DNA from: Prevotellaceae bacterium UBA711
GTDB lineage: Bacteria; Bacteroidota; Bacteroidia; Bacteroidales; Bacteroidaceae
NCBI GenBank assembly: GCA_002297545.1
Contig: DBLZ01000064.1
Location: 1 to 30,627 of the forward strand
Reading direction: 5' to 3'
Length of the DNA: 30,627 bases
The position numbers were made by a program, and so were the translations under genes. Numbering within the stretch: the first letter of the stretch is position 1; each line of letters starts with the position of its first letter. The notes below the pieces were generated by a model. That model saw nothing but the letters and a program-made list of their open reading frames with translations. It was not told the DNA's origin and did not search any database. Positions 16,167 through 24,667 of this stretch are shown in pieces.

Positions 16167-16300
16167 TACACTTAAGAGATTTTTATCATATATACGCCTG
16201 TTTTTGTCTTTATACTCCCCTCAAACGTACACGAATTAGCACGAAACGGTTCTATTCGAGTACACACCAAGACTATACAGAGTCACTTTGCTTCAAGTCC

Positions 16301-16819
16301 TCACAACAGCACACCCTCTAGTTCTATAAGCATCCGTTTGGTTTCCAGTCCGCCTCCGTATCCGGTCAAGGAATGGTCACTGCCGATGACACGGTGGCAA
16401 GGCACAAAGACTGATATCGCATTGGCTCCGTTGGCATTGGCCACTGCACGCACTGCCGTGGGCATGCCCATCCGTTGCGCCATCTCACCGTAAGACCGCG
16501 TCTCGCCATACGGAATGGTGAGCAACTCATTCCATACCGTCTTCTGGAAGACAGTGCCAACGAACAGAAGCGGCACATCGAAATGCTTGCGTTTGCCTGC
16601 AAAATACTCATCAAGTTGGCAGGCGGCCATCTCTATCACTTCCGATGTCCCATCCTCGAACGTTGCGTGCAACATGCGTATCAAACGTTTGTCCACATGG
16701 CTGCGATGCTTCTCCACCAGCCAGTCACACAGACAAAGTTTGTCACCTATAGAACCTAACACGAGCACCCCGCAAGGGGATTCATAGCGTCTTGTCTTAA
16801 TTATGTCCGTTCCTTTCAT
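16301..16819 (-). CDS. ogt: Methylated-DNA-[protein]-cysteine S-methyltransferase
   Basis: 172 aa. It removes alkyl groups from O6-alkylguanine (and O4-alkylthymine) by transfer to its own cysteine, a suicide repair reaction. The active-site motif PCHRVIG is intact with Cys141. The DNA-binding helix-turn-helix region is SYGEMAQRMGMPTAVRAVAN, with the Arg finger present. FQKTVWNELLTIPYGETRSY opens the C-terminal domain. The N-terminal ribonuclease-H-like domain is short, as in Ogt. It starts 29 nt after the GNAT gene at 16849, so both are likely cotranscribed from the promoter at 17345-17352. There is no AraC-type Ada domain, so this is not the Ada regulator. Confidence 0.95.
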   Translation of the reverse strand: MKGTDIIKTRRYESPCGVLVLGSIGDKLCLCDWLVEKHRSHVDKRLIRMLHATFEDGTSEVIEMAACQLDEYFAGKRKHFDVPLLFVGTVFQKTVWNELLTIPYGETRSYGEMAQRMGMPTAVRAVANANGANAISVFVPCHRVIGSDHSLTGYGGGLETKRMLIELEGVLL

Positions 16820-16848
16820 TATTCTTTATGACATTTCTCGGGTGAAGT

Positions 16849-17331
16849 TCATAAAATCAGCTGGAAATCCAAGATGTCCAGCCATCTCTCTGACTTCCGT
16901 CCCACCTGAAGAAAATGCGATACTTGCCTGAAACCAAAGCTCTGGTGCAGCCTGATACTATTTTCATTGCCACCCACGATGCAGGCCACCAGCACGTGTG
17001 CGCCGGCACACCGGCATTCCCTGATCAGATGTCCGACAAGGGCCTTGCCTATACCTTTCCCTCGTGATGAGGCATCCACATAGACCGTCGTCTCCCACGT
17101 CCGGCTATACGCCGCCCTCGCCTTCCATTGGTGAGCATAGCAGTACCCCAACACCTTTCCACCTTCCTCGTAAACCCAATATGGATAACAGGCGGATATT
17201 TCTTCAATACGCCGGTTCATTTCATGCGATGTCACCGGCTCCGTTTCAAAAGTCACCACGCTGTTACACACATACTCATTATATATGTCCGCGATGGCCT
17301 TGGCATCTTGCCCCGTTACTTTACGTATCAT
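16849..17331 (-). CDS. GNAT acetyltransferase, phosphinothricin-acetyltransferase-like
   Basis: 160 aa from ATG at 17331. A longer in-frame start at 17397 would run through the promoter and is rejected. The sequence opens MIRKVTGQDAKAIADIYNEY, then VVTFETEPVTSHEMNRRIEE, YPYWVYEEGGKVLGYCYAHQ, WETTVYVDASSRGKGIGKAL (acetyl-CoA binding R-G-K-G-I-G) and GGNENSIRLHQSFGFRQVSH. This is the pattern of the PAT/YwnH-like GNAT subfamily, which acetylates small amines or amino-acid analogues such as methionine sulfone. The natural substrate is unknown. It heads a two-gene operon with the DNA-repair methyltransferase. Confidence 0.9.
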   Translation of the reverse strand: MIRKVTGQDAKAIADIYNEYVCNSVVTFETEPVTSHEMNRRIEEISACYPYWVYEEGGKVLGYCYAHQWKARAAYSRTWETTVYVDASSRGKGIGKALVGHLIRECRCAGAHVLVACIVGGNENSIRLHQSFGFRQVSHFLQVGRKSERWLDILDFQLIL

Positions 17332-17344
17332 ATTTTCGATACTA

Positions 17345-17352
17345 CAAAGGTA
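17345..17352 (-). promoter_or_regulatory. -7 promoter element (TACCTTTG) of the GNAT-ogt operon
   Basis: Exact TAnnTTTG match, 14 nt before the ATG at 17331. It decides the start, since the longer reading frame begins upstream of the promoter. Confidence 0.75.
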
Positions 17353-17543
17353 CGGAATATATTTAGCATGACAGATACGATACCACACTTTTAACATAAA
17401 GAGAAGGCTGCGCTTCTATGTACATGAGTCTTGTGACAACACGCACACCTCCAGGCTCAACAATTTAACATGTAATTTACCACCACAACGAACTATTTGA
17501 CAGCATTTCCATGCACCCATTCGTTTGTTTCGCGTATTTTCCG

Positions 17544-17551
17544 TAACTTTG
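17544..17551 (+). promoter_or_regulatory. -7 promoter element (TAACTTTG) of asnA
   Basis: Exact TAnnTTTG match, 37 nt before the asnA ATG at 17588. A TTTG at 17524-17527 could be the -33 box, though the 16-nt spacing is short. Confidence 0.7.
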
Positions 17552-17587
17552 CCGACAAATTGACACCCACACTTACATACATATATA

Positions 17588-18625
17588 ATGAGCAAACTTT
17601 TCATTCCCGATGACTACAAGGCAGCCCTTGACCTGAAACAGACAGAACTTGCCATCAAGCAAATAAAAGACTTCTTCCTGCGCAGCTTTTCCACAGAATT
17701 GCGTCTGCGCCGAGTCACAGCACCATTGTTTGTCCTTCGTGGACTGGGACTTAACGATGACCTCAACGGTGTGGAGCGCCCAGTCTCCTTCCCGATCAAG
17801 GACATGAACGAATCTGTGGCAGAGGTAGTGCACTCACTGGCAAAATGGAAGCGTGTGACCTTGGCAGAATACAGCATCGCCCCCGGTTATGGCATCATCA
17901 CAGACATGAATGCCATACGCGCCGACGAGGAGTTGGACAATCTCCACTCCATCTACGTGGACCAATGGGACTGGGAACGTACCATGACGGCCGAGCAGCG
18001 CAACCTTGAGTTTCTGAAAGACATCGTTCGCCGCATATACAACACCATCTTGCGCACCGAGTTCTACATTTGCGAAACCTATCCGCAACTCAAGGCATTT
18101 CTGCCGGAACAGATACATTTCATCCATAGTGAAGAACTCCTACGAATGTACCCTGACAAGACAGCCAAGGAACGCGAGGACCTCATCTGCCAGCAGTATG
18201 GCGCCGTATTTGTCATAGGCATAGGAGGCCGTCTATCAAATGGTGAGCCACACGACAACCGTGCTCCCGACTATGACGACTGGAGCACTCCCAATGCTGA
18301 TGGCTATGCAGGACTCAATGGTGACCTGCTCATCTGGTACCCCATTCTGGGACACAGCGTGGAATTGTCCTCCATGGGAATACGAGTAGACAAGGATGCA
18401 CTCCTGCGCCAACTGGAATTACAAGGAAAGTCTGACCGCCAAAGCCTATACTTCCACCGCCGTCTTCTGGAAGGTTCACTCCCACTGAGCATCGGTGGCG
18501 GCATAGGCCAAAGCCGCCTGTGCATGATACTGCTCCACAAAGCCCACGTAGGCGAAACACAATCCAGCATCTGGCCCGATGACATGCGTGCCCAATGCCG
18601 CGAGGCAGGAATGCCGCTTATATAA
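17588..18625 (+). CDS. asnA: Aspartate-ammonia ligase (asparagine synthetase A)
   Basis: 345 aa. It makes asparagine from aspartate, ammonia and ATP in the cytoplasm; the fold is related to class II aminoacyl-tRNA synthetases. Recognisable segments are RVTAPLFVLRGLGLNDDLNG, ERPVSFPIKDM, VHSLAKWKRVTLAEYSIAPG, GIITDMNAIRADEELDNLHS, YVDQWDWERTM, ELSSMGIRVDKDALLRQLEL and LPLSIGGGIGQSRLCMILL. The length is slightly above the E. coli enzyme (330). It is a single-gene unit with its own -7 element. It uses free ammonia, unlike AsnB, so it would work best when ammonium is plentiful, as in the gut. Confidence 0.97.
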   Translation: MSKLFIPDDYKAALDLKQTELAIKQIKDFFLRSFSTELRLRRVTAPLFVLRGLGLNDDLNGVERPVSFPIKDMNESVAEVVHSLAKWKRVTLAEYSIAPGYGIITDMNAIRADEELDNLHSIYVDQWDWERTMTAEQRNLEFLKDIVRRIYNTILRTEFYICETYPQLKAFLPEQIHFIHSEELLRMYPDKTAKEREDLICQQYGAVFVIGIGGRLSNGEPHDNRAPDYDDWSTPNADGYAGLNGDLLIWYPILGHSVELSSMGIRVDKDALLRQLELQGKSDRQSLYFHRRLLEGSLPLSIGGGIGQSRLCMILLHKAHVGETQSSIWPDDMRAQCREAGMPLI

Positions 18626-18748
18626 TAATATCACCCAACACACTGTTCAGACACACACTACATGTAACTAAGAAGCAACAGTATCTCAATTTTGGGATAT
18701 AGTGGGAAATAATATCCTCTTTCCAATGCAATCCGGTGGTAATCCATG

Positions 18749-18756
18749 CAAATGTA
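18749..18756 (-). promoter_or_regulatory. Possible -7 element (TACATTTG) beside the 17-bp repeat
   Basis: Exact TAnnTTTG match on the minus strand, abutting the repeat copy at 18758-18774. It precedes an ATG at 18747 that opens a 29-codon frame (18658-18747, MDYHRIALERGYYFPLYPK...). I see no -33 box, so both promoter and ORF are doubtful. Confidence 0.3.
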
Positions 18757-18757
18757 C

Positions 18758-18774
18758 GACCGATTTGGGTTTAA
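18758..18774. repeat. 17-bp dispersed repeat, copy 2
   Basis: Identical to 12104-12120. It lies between asnA and the converging small membrane-protein gene. Confidence 0.6.
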
Positions 18775-18919
18775 TAAGAATTTGACATTATGTTTGATAT
18801 ACCCCATTATTCTGACCGTCAAAAGTATCATCGGATTTTCAAACAGATGCCCTACCGGAAATTCAGGCTCTCAACCAAGGGATTATTTCCAACTACTGAA
18901 GATGCGATACCATTAGCCG

Positions 18920-19333
18920 TTAATCCGTCGAACAATATCGTTTGTACAAATGCACTCCAGGTAACAAGGGAATGAGGCAAACTCCCCACGATATACACGC
19001 AATCATAAAAGAAGCCAGTCCCTCCACCCCATTGTGCATCCTGACTCCGGCCCACAGGACAGATGAAACGACAAGCAGCGGACATATTCTTGCCCAACAT
19101 ATCAAGGAACTTACCATCCAGCCTTTGCCTTGTATTTCACGATATGAGCGCCATCCTCCTGCCAAACCGGCAATTTCCCAGACAAAGAACAGTTCCAACG
19201 CTGCAGGATGTGAGATTCTCAAAGCCGGGGGCATAACCAACACTGCAAAAATGCCCATAAAGACAGGCATAAGGGCTATTACCGCCCACCATGTCCAAAA
19301 ATCTCTGTCGGTCAGTTTCATGTTACAATACAT
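18920..19333 (-). CDS. Small integral membrane protein, function unknown
   Basis: 137 aa, or 133 if the second ATG at 19321 (MKLTDRDFW) is used; that start looks more natural. Four hydrophobic segments are visible at about residues 13-35 (WTWWAVIALMPVFMGIFAVL), 45-60 (LELFFVWEIAGLAGG), 73-95 (SSLICWARICPLLVVSSVLW) and 106-128 (SFMIACISWGVCLIPLLPGV). Basic residues between segments 2 and 3 suggest a cytoplasmic loop. It ends in HLYKRYCSTD. I do not recognise a family. It stands alone between asnA (convergent) and the phosphatase operon, which ends downstream on the same strand side at 19441. Confidence 0.6.
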   Translation of the reverse strand: MYCNMKLTDRDFWTWWAVIALMPVFMGIFAVLVMPPALRISHPAALELFFVWEIAGLAGGWRSYREIQGKGWMVSSLICWARICPLLVVSSVLWAGVRMHNGVEGLASFMIACISWGVCLIPLLPGVHLYKRYCSTD

Positions 19334-19440
19334 TATTTTATGATATTTTCATATTACAATCACACCATTCCATATAGTAAATCAAGAGCGGACACTTCTC
19401 GTGCCAACTCTTGATTCCTGTTCTATGTGATATGCCGTCC

Positions 19441-20373
19441 TCACTTGGTGCGGATGATCTGATGGATTACGTTACCTGTACGGTCGATTAAGGAGACGGT
19501 GAGGTTTTTGGGGGTCGCGGTGAGCATGGAGAAACCGGGACCGCCGTCACAGAACACCGTACCGTCGGTAGCCGACACGTCAGGACGCGAGAGGGAACCG
19601 GAGGTATTGACCACGTAGTCAATGCCGTTCTTGCGGATGTGCTGGAAGTTGTGAATATGGCCGCAGATATACATATCCACTTTGTGCTTGCGCAACATAG
19701 GGTCAATCTTCTTCTGCATATCGTCGCGTTCGCTGCTCTGCTTGGGAGTCTGGGCATAGACGGGATGATGGCCTGCCACGATGGTCCAGTCAGCGTTGTC
19801 GTCACGGCTGAGCTCGTTGTCGAGCCACTGCAGCTGCGCCGCCACGTCCTGCCGCCCTGCATCAGGATATTCGGCGGTGTCTTTACGGTATTTATCGATA
19901 ATGGGTGTCGTGTCAATGAAAACAACCTTGACACGTGTACCGTCATTGTCGAAGATACGGGAATAGTAGCGTGATGGCATTGTCCAGCGGCGGCTGATGC
20001 CGGAGTAATCAATCACGGCCTGTGTGTTGCCGCGATATTCGTGGTTGCCGAGTATGGGACACCATTCTACCTGAAGTTCGGGATGGGAGTAGATGAGTTC
20101 GTAGTTGGTCATCCACAGCTGGTCGTTGACAGAGCCGATGCCGATGCAGTGATGGGTGTCGCCAAGCGCAAGAAATGCATCCGGGCCCACTGCCTCGGCG
20201 ATATTGCCCATCAGTTCTGCTATAGGTTTCTGTTCGTAATATCCATTGCGGCCGAGGTCGTTGCCAATCATCAGCTTGACATCGCCGTCCAGCTCTGTGG
20301 CCGGGGTCTGGGCAAATATGCCCGAACCTGCCACGAGAGTCAAAAGAATAAATGTGAATATTTTGCGTATCAT
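19441..20373 (-). CDS. Secreted metallophosphatase, purple-acid-phosphatase/TRAP-like
   Basis: 310 aa. Signal peptide MIRKIFTFILLTLVAGSGIFA then Q, so periplasmic or extracellular. All five calcineurin-type metal motifs can be followed: NDLGRNGYYEQ (motif I), FLALGDTHH (II), PILGNHEY (III), TIVAGHHPVY (IV) and YICGHIHNFQH (V). The GRNGYY and GNHEY contexts resemble type 5 acid phosphatase. It probably hydrolyses phosphomonoesters with a two-metal centre. Motif I reads GND rather than the common GD, but the metal-binding Asp is kept. It is the last gene of an operon, 8 nt after the beta-helix lipoprotein gene, which strongly suggests a shared substrate with the TonB receptor. Confidence 0.88.
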   Translation of the reverse strand: MIRKIFTFILLTLVAGSGIFAQTPATELDGDVKLMIGNDLGRNGYYEQKPIAELMGNIAEAVGPDAFLALGDTHHCIGIGSVNDQLWMTNYELIYSHPELQVEWCPILGNHEYRGNTQAVIDYSGISRRWTMPSRYYSRIFDNDGTRVKVVFIDTTPIIDKYRKDTAEYPDAGRQDVAAQLQWLDNELSRDDNADWTIVAGHHPVYAQTPKQSSERDDMQKKIDPMLRKHKVDMYICGHIHNFQHIRKNGIDYVVNTSGSLSRPDVSATDGTVFCDGGPGFSMLTATPKNLTVSLIDRTGNVIHQIIRTK

Positions 20374-20381
20374 TGTTCAGA

Positions 20382-21731
20382 TTATTTTGTGCCGAAAGCG
20401 CCGAAGTGCGGTTTGAGGGCCGGTGACTGATAAGATTGTCCGTTGATTACAAGACCACCGACGAAGCAGGGGGTCAGTGTGGACGATGCTCCGCTGAGAG
20501 CCGGAGAGTCTGCCGTGAGATGGAAATCCCAGCCGGAGTTATAGACGTAGTCCGTCAGGCCGACGGCATTGATATCGAAGTTGTCGAATTTGGGATTGAC
20601 AAGATTGTCGGCGGTAGCTATCACGCTATGGGTGTCGATGGCTGGATTATAGCTCTTGTGCTTGTAGTTGTAGCCCTCGTAAGCGTATGCCACATTGCTT
20701 GCTTCAGGATAAACGATAGCGCTTTTCTGCGTACCTGACACATACATGTTGTAGTCAATCACGGATTTGTCATCAAAACCTGCATCGGACGCATTGGGGT
20801 TCTTGTAGTTGGGCGTCATAGTACGGAACTTGCAGTTGACCATCAGGTTGTTGACCACGTTTGCCAGACAGTTCTTCTCCACATAGATGCAACCGCCCTT
20901 CTCGCCGTCACGCCGCCATCCGGCATTGACGATGGTGTTGTTGTAAGCGTTGGCTACAGCCTGGCCACGAGTCTCGCTTTGTCCCGAAGATGACAATTTC
21001 AGACCGTTGGTATTTGGGCTGAACATGACATTGCCTGCAATATCAACTTTTACTCCGGCCTTGATATTGACGGCTTCAGCACCGCTGTAACCGTTGGCGG
21101 CGAAGATGTTGCCCGCGATAATCGCCGAGCCTCCCATCAAGTATATACCGTCGCTCCAGCCGTTACGGATTGTCGAGTTGGTGATGACATATTTTCCATT
21201 GATATTGGTCGTGGTAATCTGGGGGTAAGCGTCATCTCCCGCAGTGTAGATTCCGGCGGTAGCAGATGGTGAGCCTTCGATTACCTGACCACCGGTGTAT
21301 TCGATTACGGCATGGTCAATCACCATCTCTTGGCACGACTCGGTGGCTACGATGCCGCCCCAAAGTCCGGCGAACGTGTTGGCTGTCGTACGTTTGGATT
21401 CCTCAACAGTGAAGAGGACGGGCTGCAACTCGGTGCCAAGCACATAGAGATTGCCCTTGACGATGATTTCTACTGGTGCGTGGTTTACGCCAACCCCGGC
21501 GGTGGAGACGATAACTTTCACACCTGGCTCTATAGTGAGACTCTTGCCTTCGGGAATAACGAGGTGGCGTTCAAGGCTGATTTCCGTGCCGGATTTCCAT
21601 GTGCCGGATACCTTCATCTCTGTCTCGGTGATTTCGGTCTGTGACGAGGGCACTTCCGGAACGTCGTTGTCGCTGCACGATGCAAGCGACATAGCTACGC
21701 CAATCATGGCGATAGATAGAATCTTTTTCAT
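20382..21731 (-). CDS. Right-handed parallel beta-helix lipoprotein
   Basis: 449 aa. Lipobox LASC (Cys19) after MKKILSIAMIGVAMS, so it is lipid-anchored, probably at the cell surface. A Ser/Glu/Thr-rich spacer leads into repeated short turns: HLVIPEGKSLTIEPGVKVIV, MVIDHAVIEYTGG, KYVITNSTIRNGWSDGIYLM, AIIAGNIFAANGYSGAEAVN, DIAGNVMFSPNTNGLKLS, NVVNNLMVNCKFRT. The regular I/V-x-N-N/S-x-I rungs are those of a pectate-lyase-like beta-helix. No catalytic residues can be assigned, so it may bind rather than cleave. It lies between the TonB receptor (63 nt) and the phosphatase (8 nt) in one operon. Confidence 0.85.
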   Translation of the reverse strand: MKKILSIAMIGVAMSLASCSDNDVPEVPSSQTEITETEMKVSGTWKSGTEISLERHLVIPEGKSLTIEPGVKVIVSTAGVGVNHAPVEIIVKGNLYVLGTELQPVLFTVEESKRTTANTFAGLWGGIVATESCQEMVIDHAVIEYTGGQVIEGSPSATAGIYTAGDDAYPQITTTNINGKYVITNSTIRNGWSDGIYLMGGSAIIAGNIFAANGYSGAEAVNIKAGVKVDIAGNVMFSPNTNGLKLSSSGQSETRGQAVANAYNNTIVNAGWRRDGEKGGCIYVEKNCLANVVNNLMVNCKFRTMTPNYKNPNASDAGFDDKSVIDYNMYVSGTQKSAIVYPEASNVAYAYEGYNYKHKSYNPAIDTHSVIATADNLVNPKFDNFDINAVGLTDYVYNSGWDFHLTADSPALSGASSTLTPCFVGGLVINGQSYQSPALKPHFGAFGTK

Positions 21732-21794
21732 TCTTTGAAATTGTTATTATTGGGTTGATTGTTATATTCTTTACGGGCTGACAGAAAACCTGTC

Positions 21795-24425
21795 CTACAT
21801 CTTGAATCTCACTCCCAGCAGGACAGTCTGACCATAACGCTCCTTGCGCTCAGTCACGTTGCCGCCGGTGCGCTCCACCTCGGTGAGGCTGTCGGTGTGG
21901 GGACCCTTGTGATAGTAACGTATCATCGGGAGGTTCAGCAGGTTGGTGGCTTTGAGGAAGACGGACAATCCGCAGCGGAATGATTTTTCCGCCGAGAGCT
22001 CCATACGGAAGTAATCGTTTTCCCAGATGTCGTTATCAAACCAGTTGCTCACATCGGCAAGCCGTCGGCTGATAAAACTTCCGGTGAGCTGTGCGTCCCA
22101 GCCGTTACGTGTGTCCTTGAAAAGGAGAGAGAGGTTAGCCACATGAGCCGCCTGACCATAGAGGGGGCGCGTCTGCCTGACTGTCTTTATCTCATTGCCG
22201 TCCATTGTGCGCTTGTCGGTGGTGATACGCGAATGGGTGAAGGTGTAATTTGCCTTGATGCCAAATTTGTTGAAGTATTTCAGCACATCAAGTTCCAGTC
22301 CCATATTGTCGGCGTTACCCATGTTCATCGGCATATAGTAAGTATCCTGTCCCTCGTTGATGAGGCCGTATTCAATCGGATTCCGCAAATGTTTGTAGAA
22401 GAGTCCGGCCATGAATTGCTCCGAAGCCTTCGGAAAGAACTCCCACCGCAGATCGATGTTGTCGGCCACCGTGTGTTTCAGCGCAGGATTGCCTTTCTCC
22501 TTGTATTCCTCGTTGATGATGCTGTAAGGGACAATCTCGAAGAAACTGGGGCGGTTGATGGCACGGGCGTAGCTGAACCGGAGGTTCATGCGGTCGGTCA
22601 ATATCCGTTTGATGTGCAGGCTCGGCAGACAATCGGTGTATTTCTGACGACCTGTGGGGTCAACGTCTCGCGGAAATTTCAGGGAATAGCCCTGGCTGGT
22701 GTTCTCGACACGCAATCCGGCTATCATCTCCCATTTCGGCAGTGCAAGCTTGACCATACCGTATCCGGCAATCACTTTCTCGTCAGCATTGTAATTGAGA
22801 GGGGCGCCCACGTTGCCGAACTCGCGTGGGGTGATGAGTATGCCGTCAAGGTTGTCCCAATCCTTCCCGAACACCTGGATATGGCCGGTGCCGGTGGCGG
22901 AGTCGAAGGTATATTCGTTGAAAAAGCTGTCACGCCTCTTGTCACGATACATCCCGCCAAACGAGAAATCCCAGTGTCCGAGATGATAGCCGAGGTCAAG
23001 ATAGCCGGCCCAGTCTCGGTCGGAGTTGTGTTCCCACCGACGCACGGCAGCCTTGCTCGTGGAGAGGTGGTTGCCCTGAATATAAACGGTGGCATTATCG
23101 GGAGTGCGGTTGGTGGCATTGGAGAAGACACCTTTCCAGTCTATCCGGAACTTGTCGCCGAGGAACCGATGGCTGCCATGTAGGGTGGAATTAAAAATTC
23201 CCTGACGGTTCCAGCGCATACGCACAGAGGCGGTCTTGTCGTCTTCCGCCAGACGTGCCTGCCCACTGGTCATGTCAAGCCATCCGTTATACCATGACAG
23301 TTTATGCTGCTGTGAAAACACATAGTCAAGTTTGCCATGTATTGCGAGCCGCTGACGGTTATCAGAATATTCTCTGCGCTCCACACCGTTGTTCATATAA
23401 GCGGAGCGGTAATACCAGTCGCTGTTCTTGCCACGGTTGATATTCTGATAACTCACAGATGCTATCACGCCGAAACGGTCGTTGAAGAATTTGTCCCCGT
23501 ATGACACTCCGGCAAGAAGGTCTGGCAAGGGACGTGAACTTCTCAGGCGCAGGTTGGCATTGGTAAAATCTCTGTCGCTCACCCCATAGTCGCCAGTGGC
23601 ACCTTTTATCTCGTTGGGAGAGTGACGCCGGATTGCACCATGGTCGAAGGACAGGAAATCACGGTCGAAGTAGAGAGCGTTATAACCTGTAGTGACGCTG
23701 GCATTGAACAACCGACGCGAGGGAGCGTCTTTCATCACGAGGTTCACGGCCCCGCCGATGCCGTCACCCTCAAGATTGGGCAACATCGACTTGGATACCT
23801 CAATGCGGTCAAGTATTTCCGACGGGAACATATCAAGCGGCACAAAACGGTTCTTGTTGTCGGGACTCGGAATTTTCACGCCGTTGACAAGTATGTAGTT
23901 GTATCGTTTGTCCATGCCACGGAGGATGGCATACTGCCCCTCACCCGATGAATTGCGTTCGGTTGTCACACCCGACATTTTCTGAATGATATTTCCGACG
24001 GTGACGTCAGGCGCAAGTTCCATGGCACGTGCGCTCATCACGTTCACAACATTCATAGACTGCCGCTCAATCATCCGCGCGCCGGTTTCGATGTTGCCCG
24101 CTGATGCGGTCACTACCACTTCAGACAATATGGAGGATGACTCTTTCATCCTGATTGTCAGATGTGCAGGTATCGGACTTTTAATCACTTGGGGGTCATA
24201 GCCCAAATAGGAGCACACTATCGTAGGGTTACTGACAGTAGTGGAGAGTCTGAAAGTTCCGTCAAGCCCTGTGATGGTGCCTGATTTGGGCGCCTGCTCC
24301 ACATAAACGGCAGCACCTATCAGCGTCTCTCCGGTAGAGGCGTCAATCACCACGCCTGTGATGTCCCGTCCGAATGCCGGGATGAGCAAAAAGATACTGA
24401 TTATAGACAGCGTGATACGTTTCAT
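21795..24425 (-). CDS. TonB-dependent outer-membrane receptor with carboxypeptidase-like N-terminal domain
   Basis: 876 aa from ATG at 24425; an in-frame upstream start at 24446 gives no signal peptide at the very N-terminus and is rejected. Signal peptide MKRITLSIISIFLLIPAFG. Residues ~20-95 are a CarboxypepD_reg-like beta-sandwich (DITGVVIDASTGETLIGAAV). The plug follows (GNIIQKMSGVTTERNSSGEG, YNYILVNGVKIPSPD, GDGIGGAVNLVMKDAPS). The rest is the 22-strand barrel, ending ...VLLGVRFKM. It imports a ligand using TonB energy. No SusD partner is present; the next genes encode a beta-helix lipoprotein and a phosphatase, so I infer an organic phosphate ligand. The promoter is at 24451-24458. Confidence 0.93.
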   Translation of the reverse strand: MKRITLSIISIFLLIPAFGRDITGVVIDASTGETLIGAAVYVEQAPKSGTITGLDGTFRLSTTVSNPTIVCSYLGYDPQVIKSPIPAHLTIRMKESSSILSEVVVTASAGNIETGARMIERQSMNVVNVMSARAMELAPDVTVGNIIQKMSGVTTERNSSGEGQYAILRGMDKRYNYILVNGVKIPSPDNKNRFVPLDMFPSEILDRIEVSKSMLPNLEGDGIGGAVNLVMKDAPSRRLFNASVTTGYNALYFDRDFLSFDHGAIRRHSPNEIKGATGDYGVSDRDFTNANLRLRSSRPLPDLLAGVSYGDKFFNDRFGVIASVSYQNINRGKNSDWYYRSAYMNNGVERREYSDNRQRLAIHGKLDYVFSQQHKLSWYNGWLDMTSGQARLAEDDKTASVRMRWNRQGIFNSTLHGSHRFLGDKFRIDWKGVFSNATNRTPDNATVYIQGNHLSTSKAAVRRWEHNSDRDWAGYLDLGYHLGHWDFSFGGMYRDKRRDSFFNEYTFDSATGTGHIQVFGKDWDNLDGILITPREFGNVGAPLNYNADEKVIAGYGMVKLALPKWEMIAGLRVENTSQGYSLKFPRDVDPTGRQKYTDCLPSLHIKRILTDRMNLRFSYARAINRPSFFEIVPYSIINEEYKEKGNPALKHTVADNIDLRWEFFPKASEQFMAGLFYKHLRNPIEYGLINEGQDTYYMPMNMGNADNMGLELDVLKYFNKFGIKANYTFTHSRITTDKRTMDGNEIKTVRQTRPLYGQAAHVANLSLLFKDTRNGWDAQLTGSFISRRLADVSNWFDNDIWENDYFRMELSAEKSFRCGLSVFLKATNLLNLPMIRYYHKGPHTDSLTEVERTGGNVTERKERYGQTVLLGVRFKM

Positions 24426-24450
24426 ACATTTATTCCTTGATTTCACGCCG

Positions 24451-24458
24451 CAAAATTA
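24451..24458 (-). promoter_or_regulatory. -7 promoter element (TAATTTTG) of the TonB receptor operon
   Basis: Exact TAnnTTTG match, 26 nt before the ATG at 24425. No recognisable Pho-box-like direct repeat was found by eye. Confidence 0.7.
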
Positions 24459-24510
24459 CCGCTAACTTATTTCAACCACATTTCATGCATATTAAAGAAA
24501 TATGAAAAAC

Positions 24511-24539
24511 GACTTACCGACAATCTCTGCCGGCAAGTC
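24511..24539 (-). terminator. Hairpin plus T-run upstream of the TonB receptor promoter
   Basis: On the minus strand ACTTGCCGGC pairs with GTCGGTAAGT (10 pairs, two of them G-U), then GTTTTTC follows. It would end a minus-strand transcript coming from the right. The plus-strand side is also T-rich, so it may work both ways. Confidence 0.6.
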
Positions 24540-24667
24540 TTCTACTTCCGATTATTATTTTTCCTTTGCTCAAAGCCGGTAACATATAAAAGTATAAAAA
24601 GTGTAACGCTACGTCACAACAATCTGCATGTATCACCAAGAACATCCTGATCTGCAGGCAAAATAAA

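Noticed and set aside
15777..16175. 132-codon plus-strand ORF
   Set aside because: AT-rich, low-quality translation with no domain, signal peptide or promoter. It overlaps the orphan minus-strand promoter. The open frame is likely chance.
22143..23183. 346-codon open frame on the plus strand
   Set aside because: It lies wholly inside the TonB-dependent receptor gene on the other strand, whose product is clearly recognisable. Its composition shows no family motif.
19441..24425. Horizontal transfer of the TonB receptor operon judged by codon use
   Set aside because: Ile and Arg codons looked slightly different by eye (more ATC/ATT and CGG), but ATA and CGC also occur. There are no flanking repeats, tRNA or integrase. 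Without counts this cannot be claimed.
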